Notes: generated by a model from the letters alone, not told the origin. A stretch of 27,161 nt of DNA from Planctomycetaceae bacterium (GCA_012965455.1 DTSG01000390.1:1-27161), one strand, 5' to 3'. Counted from the stretch's first letter, positions 8,841 to 17,589 are shown. Program-made: numbers and translations.

Positions 8841-9851
8841 ATGAAGATTTCACTTTTTGCGACCTTTGTTACTCTGTTGTTTGCCCCGCTATTGGTATCA
8901 GCGGACAAAAAATTAAACATCGAAGTAATGCGCCCTGATGGAGTCCATTCTGGGACGGCGGGCGTTGCGCCGTATTCAAATCGTGCGAATCTCATAGCCG
9001 GAAAGACCGTAACTTTTCTGGGGAGGTATGACGCGTCTACCAACGACGTTTACCTACTTGACCCGCCCTGGCTACATCTAACTTGGCCTAGACATCCACA
9101 CTGGCGCATTTACTTCCTCGATCAGTCGGATCCTAAAAACCAAAAATACGTTTCTGAATATTTGTTGCCGCGCTTCACCGAGCGAGTCGAGAAACTTCCG
9201 GCAGTTCGCCAATACAGCAAGTCCGTGCTCGACAAGGAGATTCCACCGATTGCAAACCCTGAGTTGACCCTAGCAGTGATTTTTGGAGACGCTATTCCTC
9301 AATCCTTCGCACATTTAAATTCGTCCACAACGGTTACTCTGTATGGCGACAATTTGGGCAACGATTCCCCTAATTTACAACAACTGTTTTCCGTGCGAGC
9401 GCCACTCCGCTGGGGCCGGCTGACAGATAGTAAGATAGCAATGTTCACTGCGAAGATTGTTCCCAACCGCCCTGAACTTAGCTACCCTCAAAAAGAGAAA
9501 TTGAAAATCCATCATTTCAATTTGAGCAACGTCCGTATCAAACCGATTGAATATCAATGGAAAGAGACAGGGCTGGATCAAACCTTTCAAGCCATACTCA
9601 CATCAAGAAACTCCGAAATTAAAGCGATTTGTAAACAGAACAATCTCACGTTGAGCGTAGCCAATCCTATTATCATCCACCAATCGTGGCAAGACAATTG
9701 TGTTGTCAAGTCGGCCTTAATTACGACTCGGCCTCGCTACTCCAGATCACCAGTACCTTACGGTACTTTTAGCGTTTACTTTGACATTCGCACGGGAAAA
9801 ACCCACAAGACGATGATTGCGATTCGTATACATCAAGACCCATTGGATTGA
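8841..9851 (+). CDS. Secreted protein of unknown family
   Basis: I do not recognise this family. From the ATG at 8841 the protein has 336 residues and a typical signal peptide (MKISLFATFVTLLFAPLLVSA), so it is probably periplasmic or outside the cell. The GTG at 8814 would put nine residues in front of the signal and is less likely. The mature part is rich in aromatic residues and His near residues 64-85 (WLHLTWPRHPHW), reads like beta-strands with a repeated pattern of extended segments, and has only two cysteines, late in the chain (KAICKQ and DNCVVK), which could form a disulfide. It lies 74 bp after the ZIP gene and 40 bp before the haem/His-rich lipoprotein gene on the same strand, so it probably belongs to the same metal-linked unit; that is inference from position only. 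Confidence 0.75.
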   Translation: MKISLFATFVTLLFAPLLVSADKKLNIEVMRPDGVHSGTAGVAPYSNRANLIAGKTVTFLGRYDASTNDVYLLDPPWLHLTWPRHPHWRIYFLDQSDPKNQKYVSEYLLPRFTERVEKLPAVRQYSKSVLDKEIPPIANPELTLAVIFGDAIPQSFAHLNSSTTVTLYGDNLGNDSPNLQQLFSVRAPLRWGRLTDSKIAMFTAKIVPNRPELSYPQKEKLKIHHFNLSNVRIKPIEYQWKETGLDQTFQAILTSRNSEIKAICKQNNLTLSVANPIIIHQSWQDNCVVKSALITTRPRYSRSPVPYGTFSVYFDIRTGKTHKTMIAIRIHQDPLD

Positions 9852-9878
9852 CTATAATGTTAACAGTCTTATCAATCC

Positions 9879-9882
9879 GGAG
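9879..9882 (+). promoter_or_regulatory. Ribosome-binding site of the haem/His-rich lipoprotein gene
   Basis: GGAG nine bases before the ATG at 9892. It decides this start over the upstream in-frame start at 9817, which lies inside the preceding gene and would bury the lipoprotein signal. Confidence 0.6.
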
Positions 9883-9891
9883 TCTTTCCTC

Positions 9892-11400
9892 ATGCGTGCT
9901 CTCTCAAATATTTTCATGCTCACAATAGCGGCTTTACTGACAGCTTGTGACAACTATTTTGTTGAGTCACCCATTGAGTCTTCCGCTGAATCTACAAGTC
10001 CGGGTCAGGCAGATAACCCTAGCCACGACCACGCAAACCACGAGCACGCAGACCACGAGCACGCAGACCACGAGCACGCAGACCATGACCACGCAGACCA
10101 TGAGCACGCAGACCATGACCACGCAGACCATGACCACGAGCATGGAGATCAGGAAAGCAAATCAACTGACGAAGGAAAAAAGCCAGACGATAACAACGTC
10201 GGTATACCATTGCCTTCAGCGGCAAATGCCGTTGCTATAACTCGCAAGCTTTCCGCCACAGATTTGTTTGAGCGACGTATCCTGCCAATCATGCGATCGG
10301 AAAAGTCGTCGAGTTGTAGGGAGTGCCATTTTTCTGGTGTGGAGCTGAGCAACTATATTCATGTAGACCAAGCCACGACGTTTGCAGCGCTACGAGACAG
10401 CGGATTGATCAACGTCGAGCATCCAGACAAGTCAAAAATACTGACATTTATTAGTCGCACGACAGACGACGTAAACCCATTGATTGCAAAAGTCCGAGCG
10501 GTTGAGTTGGCGGCTTTTCGTGATTGGATCCAAGCGGCCGTGGCGGATCCAACCCTACTGGCTTCAAAAACAACGGACATTGCACTTGGTACAAAGCTGC
10601 CCCTGCAAGTGATTCAGCATATGAGACGCGATCATGTTTTACGGTCGTTCGTCGAAAACGTTTGGTCGGAAATCGGTCGTTGTATTAATTGTCATTCCCC
10701 AGACAAAAATCAGCGGCTTATTGAGAAACATGGTGACCGTGTTTCTTGGATTGTGCCTGGCAATCCAATGGCAACCTTGAAAAATCTAGTCGCAGCCGGA
10801 AATATCGATATCGAATCGCCGGATGACAGCCTGGTCCTACTTAAACCAGCAGGCCTAGAGGATCATGGTGGTGGCCCAAAATTTGCGCCTGGTAGTCGCA
10901 CGGACAAAAACTATCGCCGATTCCTCAACGACTATGCAAAGAGCGTGCAGGGCGAATACAAGACCGTTGAAAGTTTACCAGCACCCGCTCTTCAGGTTGC
11001 AATTCCCACGGGTCAGCATTTACGTGTTATTGGATTACCGGCAGGTCTGGGGCAAAAACTACTGAAGGTTGATATTTATCGCTGGACGGATGCCGGTTGG
11101 TCGGAAACTCGCTGGGGTACAGCTGAAAACCCAATCAATGGTAAAAAAAATATGTGGCAATCCATCGTGTTCTTTACCGCGCCGCGTGATTCACAACGGG
11201 CCGCGGATCTTGTGCGCGCGAAAGAGCGACCGTTACCAGCAGGTAAATATCTATTCAAGCTTTATTTGGATCGCACGGGCAAGACACGCGCAGATCGAGA
11301 TTACGAGCTTGGTGAAATGGAGTTTCTTGGTGAAGTGGTTACCCAAGGATCTTGGCAGCCCGGATACCAACCTCCGAAAATCATACACGCTCCCGAATAA
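9892..11400 (+). CDS. Lipoprotein with His-rich pentapeptide repeat and two haem c motifs
   Basis: A 502-residue exported lipoprotein: the signal ends in the lipobox LLTAC with Cys19 as the lipidated residue. Residues 45-85 are a His-Asp/Glu repeat of the form H-(D/E)-H-A-D, a plausible metal sponge. Two CxxCH haem c attachment motifs follow, CRECH at 142-146 and CINCH at 264-268, each in a context like the planctomycete cytochrome domains (for example EIGRCINCHSP). The remaining part after about 370 looks like a beta-rich domain and is not recognised. Whether haem is really attached is unproven, but both motifs are intact. It is convergent with cusA (29 bp between stops) and downstream of the secreted unknown protein. 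Context and the His-rich stretch suggest a role in envelope metal binding, perhaps redox handling of copper; that is inference. Confidence 0.85.
   Translation: MRALSNIFMLTIAALLTACDNYFVESPIESSAESTSPGQADNPSHDHANHEHADHEHADHEHADHDHADHEHADHDHADHDHEHGDQESKSTDEGKKPDDNNVGIPLPSAANAVAITRKLSATDLFERRILPIMRSEKSSSCRECHFSGVELSNYIHVDQATTFAALRDSGLINVEHPDKSKILTFISRTTDDVNPLIAKVRAVELAAFRDWIQAAVADPTLLASKTTDIALGTKLPLQVIQHMRRDHVLRSFVENVWSEIGRCINCHSPDKNQRLIEKHGDRVSWIVPGNPMATLKNLVAAGNIDIESPDDSLVLLKPAGLEDHGGGPKFAPGSRTDKNYRRFLNDYAKSVQGEYKTVESLPAPALQVAIPTGQHLRVIGLPAGLGQKLLKVDIYRWTDAGWSETRWGTAENPINGKKNMWQSIVFFTAPRDSQRAADLVRAKERPLPAGKYLFKLYLDRTGKTRADRDYELGEMEFLGEVVTQGSWQPGYQPPKIIHAPE
10023..10140 (+). repeat. 15-bp tandem repeat encoding H-(D/E)-H-A-D pentapeptides
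   Basis: About eight in-frame copies of a 15-bp unit, consensus CCACGAGCACGCAGA, with variation mainly at GAG/GAC and CAC/CAT. Because the unit length is a multiple of three, gain or loss of units by slippage would keep the reading frame and change only the number of His residues. Confidence 0.92.
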
Positions 11401-11429
11401 TCAAGCGCCCACGTAATTTTGGATGAACG

Positions 11430-14400
11430 CTAAAAGCTGCCTACTTCCCAATGGCGATCCTTTAGCCCCAAGTTCATCTTGAGTTCTTTGTACCCTGAAT
11501 ACACAACGGGAACCATAAATAGCGTCAATAGTTCAATAGTCATGCCACCGATAACGGGCCAAGCCATTACGCTAGCAACATCCGCTCCTCGTCCTGTTGA
11601 AATAACCACAGGAATCAATGCGATAATGGTCGTAAACGTGGTCATCAGGCAGGGCCGGATACGTCGCAGGCCTGCTTCAGTCGTGGCATCGCGAATATCT
11701 TGGACCGATGTTAGTTTCTTACGAGTGAATATTTGATTGAGATAAGTCGCCATCACAATACCATCATCGACCGCGATGCCGAATAAGGCAATGAATCCGA
11801 CCCAGACGGCCGTGTTGATTTCGATCGAGTTAAATGCCAACGCCAGCATGCCACCCGCAAAGGCGACGGGGATGCCTGAAAACACAGCTAGTGAAATCGG
11901 AATGTGTCGGAATTGCAGATAGATGATAAACAGATTGATGACCACGACGATCGGGATCGCCCATAAAAGACGGTTGTTTGCTTCGACTTGATTTTGAAAT
12001 GAGCCCACAGCCTTAATCGAATAACCCGGCGGAATAATTAGTTTTTTTGCTTTTTGCGCCGCCCGCAATCGATCCTCAACCGCTCGAGCAGTTTCCACAT
12101 CTCCCAGTTCACCTGTAGGGGAAAATGATACATGTGCGACTAAGCGGGCGTCTTCACTATTGATACCGCCAGGGCCCCAAGTTGTCGTCATGGTGGCCAA
12201 ATTCGCCAAGGGCACTGTTTCGCCGGATTTAGTGACGATGGGGAGGCGATCAAATTCATCGAGTTGCTCTCGTAAATTTCGTTGATATCGAACTCGAATC
12301 GCGTATCGCTCGCGGCCTTCCACAGTCTGTGTAATTGTCGTTCCGCCGAGTGCTGCCGCAATCACTTGATTAACCATCGCGGTGGACATTCCAAATCTTG
12401 CCGCTGTGTCACGATTCACATCAAATTCGACATATGGTTTTCCTAACACAATATCTGGGCTAATCGTCCCCGGCTTGATCTCTGGTACATCCTCCAAGAA
12501 GGCTGCGATGTCCAAAGCTGCTTTTGACAACTGTGTTAAATCATCACCGTAGATGCGGATCGCCATTGTGGCCGTAATACCACTCTGCAACATTACCACG
12601 CGTCCTTGAATCGGCTGCAATTCTGATGCGGGAGTCACACCAGGCAGCGTTGCTACTTGGTTAATTTCCTTCCAAACGTCTTTAGACGTGACCCCAGGTC
12701 GCCATTGGTCCTTCGGTTTGAGCATGACGTAAGTTTCGATCATGGCCACGGGAGCGGGATCCAAAGCGGATTCGGCTCGGCCAATTTTCCCGAGCACATT
12801 TTCGACTTCGTGTATTCGCTTAATCAGGGTGTCCTGCGTTTGCAACACTTCCATCGCTTGCGATAAACTCGCAGCTGGGTACAACGTTGGCATATAGAAC
12901 CAGCTGCCCTCATCGAGTGCAATCCAATCGTCCGATTTAAGCCCTTGCATCATTTCTTTGGTTTTGCCATACCCGGGCAGGTCCTCAATCGACGCACCAA
13001 AAAAGGCCGCTCCTTTTTCGAGTGACTTGAACTGTTTGTCGATACCGAGCCACGCTCCATATCCTAGTCCCATGATGACAATCGGGACGGAAAGAAACAG
13101 GAATTTATGAGCGAGAAAAAAACGTAATGTGGGCTCGTAAAAGAACAAAATAATTCTGCTGACAGGATTTTTTTGCAGAGGACGTAGTTTTTCGATCAAC
13201 AGCCAATAGACAAGTGCTGCTCCGCATAAACCACTTATTAATGCAGAGAGAACACGTTGATCGGGGATGATTGCAGGCAATGATTCACTGAATCGGTAAC
13301 TCACAAAACCAATGGTCGCGCCGCAAAGAAGCGTTGCCAGCCACCGCAGCTTTGCTTTAATTTGTGACGAATTTAGAATCAGGCGACTTAATAGAGGAAC
13401 GATTGTGACTGCCACGATCAAGGCGGCGATGAGTGAAAATGTCTTGGTCCAGGCAAGCGGTGCAAATAATTTGTAGTCTCGCCCCGTTAGCAAGAAAACG
13501 GGAAGAAAACTAATGACGGTTGTCATGACGGCGGTGACGATAGCGGGCGCAACTTCGGTCGTCGCATCGACGATGATGCGCAATCTTGCCGATTTGCCGC
13601 CAGGCCGACCTATATCTTCCCAATCAGCTAGGTGGCTATAGATTGCCTCGGATACAATTATCGACATATCAACCATTGTTCCAATGGCGATAGCGATACC
13701 AGCCAGCGACATGATGTTGGCGTCGATGTTAAAAACGTACATGCCAATGAAGGCGATCAGAACCGCGATGGGTAGCGTGATTGCGACTACGACACTTGCT
13801 CGAAGGTTGAGCAAGAACAGTAAAATCACAATTGCGGTGATGATAATTTCGTCTTTGAGAACTGTCGTCAACGTTGCGATTGTTTCATTGATTAACCCCG
13901 AACGATCATAGATGACTTTTATTTTGACTCCATCTAAGCTCGGTTCTATTTGAGCAATCTTCTTTTTTACCTCATCAATGACGGCTCTTGGATTTTTACC
14001 AAATTGCATGGTAACAATACCACCGACCGCTTCGATTCCGTTGACATCCAACGCTCCTCGGCGAAACGCAGGGCCAATCTGTACATAGGCGACATCGCGG
14101 ATTCGAGTTGGCAGACCGTTTTCTGACGTAATGACGGTTTGTTCAATATCAATAATCGCTTGTTCGACATCTTGATCCGCTCCGATAAATCCTCGACTAC
14201 GGATTATCATTTCCATACCGCTCGATTCAACCGTCTTCGCCCCGACGTCTTGGTTGGATTCTTTGATAGCAGCCATCACTTGATTAAGTGAAATGTGATG
14301 AAAGCGAAGTTTGTCAGGGTCGACTTCGATTTGGTACTCGCGCACGTAACCGCCAATACTGGCAACTTCACTGACTCCGTCAACAGCTTCCAATTCAAAT

Positions 14401-14891
14401 TTAACGACATAATCTTGTAGGCTGCGAAGATCGGCTAAATTTGTGTCTTTGGACGGCTCAAGAATATAGTACATGACTTGCCCGAGTCCGGTAGCGTCTG
14501 GCCCCAGCGTGGGAGTTACGCCAGCGGGAAGCGTAGCGGCGACGCTACTTAATTGCTCAAAGACTCGTGAGCGGGCCCAGTAGAAATCGGTACTGTCTTT
14601 GAATGTGACCTGCACAAAGCTATACCCAAATAGACTCTTTCCCCTGACGGATTCCGCTTCCGGCACACTGAGCAAAGCGACCGATAAGGGATAGGTAATT
14701 TGGTCTTCAATATCTTTGGGGGATCGACCAGGCCAGGATGTGTAAACGATGACTTGGTTTTGACCAATATTGGGAATGGCATCAATGGGTACATGTTGAA
14801 AGCTGTACCAGCCGCCAGCGATCACGAGGATCGTTAGGCACAGCATGATGAGGCGTTCTTTAATACAGAAAGATGTGATGGCTCGCAGCAT
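11430..14891 (-). CDS. cusA: Heavy-metal efflux RND transporter, CusA-like (Cu(I)/Ag(I) type)
   Basis: The inner-membrane proton-driven pump of a tripartite CusCBA-type system that expels monovalent copper or silver. It has 1153 residues, about 100 more than E. coli CusA. The N-terminus (PIDAIPNIGQNQVIVYTSWP) and the TM4 motif GTMVD at 404-408 are typical of the CusA group. The three methionines that bind Cu(I)/Ag(I) in CusA have counterparts at Met667 (WFYMPTLYP), Met717 (DPAPVAMIET) and Met767 (GRVVMLQSG), with the same spacing of about 50 residues. Extra hydrophobic segments at about 515-565 lie between TM6 and the second periplasmic half and account for the added length. It starts at the ATG at 14891, three bases after the cusB stop, with a purine-rich AGGAAGGGAAG site inside the end of cusB, so the two genes are translationally coupled. 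It is convergent with the haem lipoprotein gene. Confidence 0.95.
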   Translation of the reverse strand: MLRAITSFCIKERLIMLCLTILVIAGGWYSFQHVPIDAIPNIGQNQVIVYTSWPGRSPKDIEDQITYPLSVALLSVPEAESVRGKSLFGYSFVQVTFKDSTDFYWARSRVFEQLSSVAATLPAGVTPTLGPDATGLGQVMYYILEPSKDTNLADLRSLQDYVVKFELEAVDGVSEVASIGGYVREYQIEVDPDKLRFHHISLNQVMAAIKESNQDVGAKTVESSGMEMIIRSRGFIGADQDVEQAIIDIEQTVITSENGLPTRIRDVAYVQIGPAFRRGALDVNGIEAVGGIVTMQFGKNPRAVIDEVKKKIAQIEPSLDGVKIKVIYDRSGLINETIATLTTVLKDEIIITAIVILLFLLNLRASVVVAITLPIAVLIAFIGMYVFNIDANIMSLAGIAIAIGTMVDMSIIVSEAIYSHLADWEDIGRPGGKSARLRIIVDATTEVAPAIVTAVMTTVISFLPVFLLTGRDYKLFAPLAWTKTFSLIAALIVAVTIVPLLSRLILNSSQIKAKLRWLATLLCGATIGFVSYRFSESLPAIIPDQRVLSALISGLCGAALVYWLLIEKLRPLQKNPVSRIILFFYEPTLRFFLAHKFLFLSVPIVIMGLGYGAWLGIDKQFKSLEKGAAFFGASIEDLPGYGKTKEMMQGLKSDDWIALDEGSWFYMPTLYPAASLSQAMEVLQTQDTLIKRIHEVENVLGKIGRAESALDPAPVAMIETYVMLKPKDQWRPGVTSKDVWKEINQVATLPGVTPASELQPIQGRVVMLQSGITATMAIRIYGDDLTQLSKAALDIAAFLEDVPEIKPGTISPDIVLGKPYVEFDVNRDTAARFGMSTAMVNQVIAAALGGTTITQTVEGRERYAIRVRYQRNLREQLDEFDRLPIVTKSGETVPLANLATMTTTWGPGGINSEDARLVAHVSFSPTGELGDVETARAVEDRLRAAQKAKKLIIPPGYSIKAVGSFQNQVEANNRLLWAIPIVVVINLFIIYLQFRHIPISLAVFSGIPVAFAGGMLALAFNSIEINTAVWVGFIALFGIAVDDGIVMATYLNQIFTRKKLTSVQDIRDATTEAGLRRIRPCLMTTFTTIIALIPVVISTGRGADVASVMAWPVIGGMTIELLTLFMVPVVYSGYKELKMNLGLKDRHWEVGSF

Positions 14892-14894
14892 TTT

Positions 14895-16979
14895 CTACTT
14901 CCCTTCCTGTGCTGACGCATCAACTTTGTCGTCTGTCTCGTTTTCAGTAACATCAAACGTGTTGATTAAATCACCACAGCGAAGCATCTCAGCACCATAA
15001 AAGGGATTGGCCAAACGATCGTTGTTCTGTAGCCAATCACCTTGGCCCTCTTTAACCATCGGGCAATAAAAATGATAAAACGGTTGCGGGTTATTGGTTC
15101 CGCGTACCATGGTTGCCAAGGGGGTAATGGATTGGCTGATCCATTTAAATTCAAGGCGGGCCTTAGCTAGTGATAGTTCATGGAGGTTTTGCGAGTGTTG
15201 AGAGATGCCTGATAACAACTCTTTCTCTTCATCCGTCCAACCAGTCGCGTCTGAACTTACTAGTGCAGTACTCATCGCATTCAATGTGTCGATACTCGTT
15301 TTCGTCGGTGTTTTATCAGACGTTAGCGTTTGTTTAATATCAAAATACGCCAAGTACAATTGCTCCAATTGCTCACCAGCATCGCCAGTTATACCGCGAG
15401 CGCTCCATTGGTCGAACTGTAGTGGTAGGTTTTTTGCTGAGATCATGTTGACGACGGTGGCGTTAATCACACTCACAGGGTTTCCGACGATTTGCATTTG
15501 GGAATCGATCAAATAGTTACCGGACGTCGCAACTTTTTCACCAGCGGATATGCCGGACAAAATGATCGCGCGATTTCTTAGCAACGTGCCCAAGGTGACT
15601 CGACGTATTTCAAAGCGACCAGGGGCGGTTTCAACATAGACCACACTATTGTCGCCGGCTAACAGGACGGCGGAACGTGGTATCGAAAGTGATTTAGGTT
15701 GATCGACCGGAGTGTCGCTAAAGCCGTATTCTTTCGTTGAAACAAGTTTCATCCCGCAGATTGGACAATCCCCAGGTGTGTCGCGGATCACTTGTGGATG
15801 CATCGGGCTGATCCACTTTCCGGCAAGTTCTTGGTCGTAAACATCACCGCTACTACCGATTGGTATTTCGATGGTGGCGCGGGCGTAATCACCTGGGCGT
15901 AATTCTTTGTTGGTGTTATCGAATTCGACTCGCACACCAACAGTGCGACTCGTGGTATTTACAAGAGGGTCGATAAAAGCAACACGCCCCTGCAGAATTG
16001 TGCCGGGCTTGGAAGCAATCTCTGCTTGGACCGTTTGCCCAAATCGAATGCGGGAAGCGTCCTCTGGATATAGCTTGAGGACGAGCCAGACCGTGGAAAG
16101 ATCTGCAATCTGATAAATAGGCTCGCCAGCTTTGATGTATTTCCCCTCTTGGGTCATTTTACTAGTGACTGTGCCACCGATGGGCGAGTAGATCGTTAAG
16201 CGTGACTGGGCAATGCCGGTTTTGTCCAGTTCTGCGAGTTGTTCGGTGGTCATACCTAGTTCGACTAGCTTATGGCGTGAATTGGCGACAAGTTTGATTT
16301 GAGTTTCACGAATGATCTTTAAGGTGCTGGGCGTCATCTTTGCCAAAGCTCTGCCCGATTCGACATATTCAATCTGAGCGGCATACAGCTGAGGACTATA
16401 AACCACCGCGAGATGATCTCCGGCGTTGACGGATACTCCGGTATAGTCAGCAAATAGCCGTTCGATGCGACCATCGATGTATGAGGCAATGGTTGCTTGG
16501 CGGCTTTCATCGACTTCAATAGAACCGATGGTGTGTAATTCAGTCGTTACTAACTCTAGAGTGGCGATTGCTGTTTGAATGTTCGCTAATCGTCGTTTGG
16601 CTTGGGGGATCATGACGCTGATTTTATCGCCCGAATCAGACCCTGAAGGTGCGGGGGCCAATTCCATATCACAGATTGGGCAGCGGCCTGCGCTAGGCTG
16701 CCTAATATTTGGATGCATCGGACAGGTATAAACCGCTTCGGCGTGTTCATGGTCGAGGTTGCCGGCGGATTCACCAGCAGGCCCGATCCAGCCAACACGT
16801 TGCGCGATGCCGACCGTAACAAGAAATAAAATGCCAGCAAGCAACATAGCAGCTAGGAACATACCGGATGCCACGCAGCGCGAAAGCCACCAATTCCAGG
16901 ACATCCTAGTAGGAGTTTGGACAGTAGCTGCGCTGTTCGGTTGTGTTTGTTCTGATTTGGTTTCTGGTTTTGTGGTCAT
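14895..16979 (-). CDS. cusB: CusB-like efflux RND periplasmic adaptor with two heavy-metal-binding domains
   Basis: Membrane-fusion subunit linking the CusA pump to the outer-membrane channel. It has 694 residues, far longer than E. coli CusB (about 400). Order of parts: membrane anchor at 35-58; a heavy-metal-binding domain at 84-108 (YTCPMHP then CPICDMEL); the adaptor core with hairpin and barrel-sandwich (YIDGRIERLFADYTGVSVNA, LTIYSPIGGTV, VWLVLKLYPEDASRIRFGQ); a second metal-binding domain at 389-414 inserted in the beta-barrel region (SPMHP then CPICGMKL); the membrane-proximal domain; and a C-terminal region from about 525 resembling DUF3347, with CPMVKEGQGDWLQ and AEMLRCGDL. The second metal domain has Ser in place of the first Cys. 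The ATG at 16979 is used; its ribosome site is weak. It precedes cusA by three bases. Substrate delivery of Cu(I) to CusA is inferred from the family. Confidence 0.94.
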   Translation of the reverse strand: MTTKPETKSEQTQPNSAATVQTPTRMSWNWWLSRCVASGMFLAAMLLAGILFLVTVGIAQRVGWIGPAGESAGNLDHEHAEAVYTCPMHPNIRQPSAGRCPICDMELAPAPSGSDSGDKISVMIPQAKRRLANIQTAIATLELVTTELHTIGSIEVDESRQATIASYIDGRIERLFADYTGVSVNAGDHLAVVYSPQLYAAQIEYVESGRALAKMTPSTLKIIRETQIKLVANSRHKLVELGMTTEQLAELDKTGIAQSRLTIYSPIGGTVTSKMTQEGKYIKAGEPIYQIADLSTVWLVLKLYPEDASRIRFGQTVQAEIASKPGTILQGRVAFIDPLVNTTSRTVGVRVEFDNTNKELRPGDYARATIEIPIGSSGDVYDQELAGKWISPMHPQVIRDTPGDCPICGMKLVSTKEYGFSDTPVDQPKSLSIPRSAVLLAGDNSVVYVETAPGRFEIRRVTLGTLLRNRAIILSGISAGEKVATSGNYLIDSQMQIVGNPVSVINATVVNMISAKNLPLQFDQWSARGITGDAGEQLEQLYLAYFDIKQTLTSDKTPTKTSIDTLNAMSTALVSSDATGWTDEEKELLSGISQHSQNLHELSLAKARLEFKWISQSITPLATMVRGTNNPQPFYHFYCPMVKEGQGDWLQNNDRLANPFYGAEMLRCGDLINTFDVTENETDDKVDASAQEGK

Positions 16980-17139
16980 TGTAGTTACACCATGAATGAC
17001 TTGTTGGTTGGTATTTCTTAAAGTAGATGAATGAGAGGGATCGGGCTCGATGCTATAGCTGTGAACTATTGAGCAACTAGCCGCAGGGGCCCCATGAATT
17101 TCAAGAACTTAAAAAATACATAAATTTCTCTATACAAAA

Positions 17140-17589
17140 TTACTCGTCAGATGCAGCGTCTTTTTCAGCATCTTTCTTTTCAACGTCCTTGTCAGCGTCG
17201 TCGTGTTCATGATCCTTGTCGGCAGGGTCATGATCACCATGTTCGTGATCACCATGTTCGTGATCACCATGTTCGTGATCACCATGGTCGTGATCACCAT
17301 GGTCGTGATCACCGTGTGCTTCATCTGCTGAAGCGAGCTTCGCTGCTTTGTCAGTAGCGGAGAGCTTGTTCCATTTGCCATCACAACTTGGGCAACAGAA
17401 ACCAACAAGTTTGCCATCAAATTCGACGGTTCCACCATCTTCGGTAACAGCTGATCCCATAATTGGGCACAGTTGGTTTACGGGAGTTAGAGTGACGTCG
17501 ACTGCGGGAGTGTTTAAAGATTCCGTATCGGATTCGCTACAACCGGCAACGGAAACAAGAACGATTGAAAGTAAAGCAAGGTAACGCAT
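17140..17589 (-). CDS. Lipoprotein with YHS-like domain and His-rich pentapeptide tail
   Basis: A 149-residue exported lipoprotein with the lipobox SVAGC (Cys17). Residues 40-75 form a small YHS-type metal-associated domain: LCPIMGSAV, then VEFDGKLVGFCCPSCDGKW, giving Cys, Met and a C-C-x-x-C cluster. The tail from about 91 is a His-Gly-Asp-His-Asp/Glu repeat followed by a Lys/Asp/Glu-rich end. Such domains are known in copper and other metal-resistance proteins, and the tail should bind metal with low specificity. The ATG at 17589 is supported by AGAGG six bases upstream (17596-17600). It lies 160 bp upstream of cusB on the same strand, so it may be the first gene of the cus unit; that gap has no visible terminator, only an 8-bp GGGGCCCC palindrome. 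Role as a periplasmic metal collector for the pump is inference. Confidence 0.87.
   Translation of the reverse strand: MRYLALLSIVLVSVAGCSESDTESLNTPAVDVTLTPVNQLCPIMGSAVTEDGGTVEFDGKLVGFCCPSCDGKWNKLSATDKAAKLASADEAHGDHDHGDHDHGDHEHGDHEHGDHEHGDHDPADKDHEHDDADKDVEKKDAEKDAASDE
17232..17316 (-). repeat. 15-bp tandem repeat encoding H-G-D-H-(D/E) pentapeptides
   Basis: About five and a half copies of a 15-bp unit (plus-strand consensus GATCACCATGTTCGT, with two copies reading GGT at the TGT position). It encodes the His-rich tail of the YHS lipoprotein. It is not the same unit as the repeat at 10023-10140, though it has the same length and a similar product. Confidence 0.92.

Noticed and set aside
9853..9858. 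TATAAT between the secreted gene and the haem lipoprotein gene.
   Set aside because: No convincing -35 partner, and the 40-bp gap fits co-transcription.
10019..10225. Open frames with repetitive Arg-Gly-His or Thr-Gln-Thr translations across the 10-kb repeat.
   Set aside because: They are shadows of the 15-bp repeat; the His-rich frame continues into a lipobox upstream and haem motifs downstream.
17085..17095. GGGGCCCC palindrome between the YHS lipoprotein gene and cusB.
   Set aside because: Too short and without loop or T-tract to be a terminator; no known operator matches.
17130..17438. Alternative frame over the second repeat, rich in Met-Val-Ile-Thr.
   Set aside because: Shadow of the repeat in the YHS lipoprotein gene; the real frame has a signal, lipobox and YHS-like domain.
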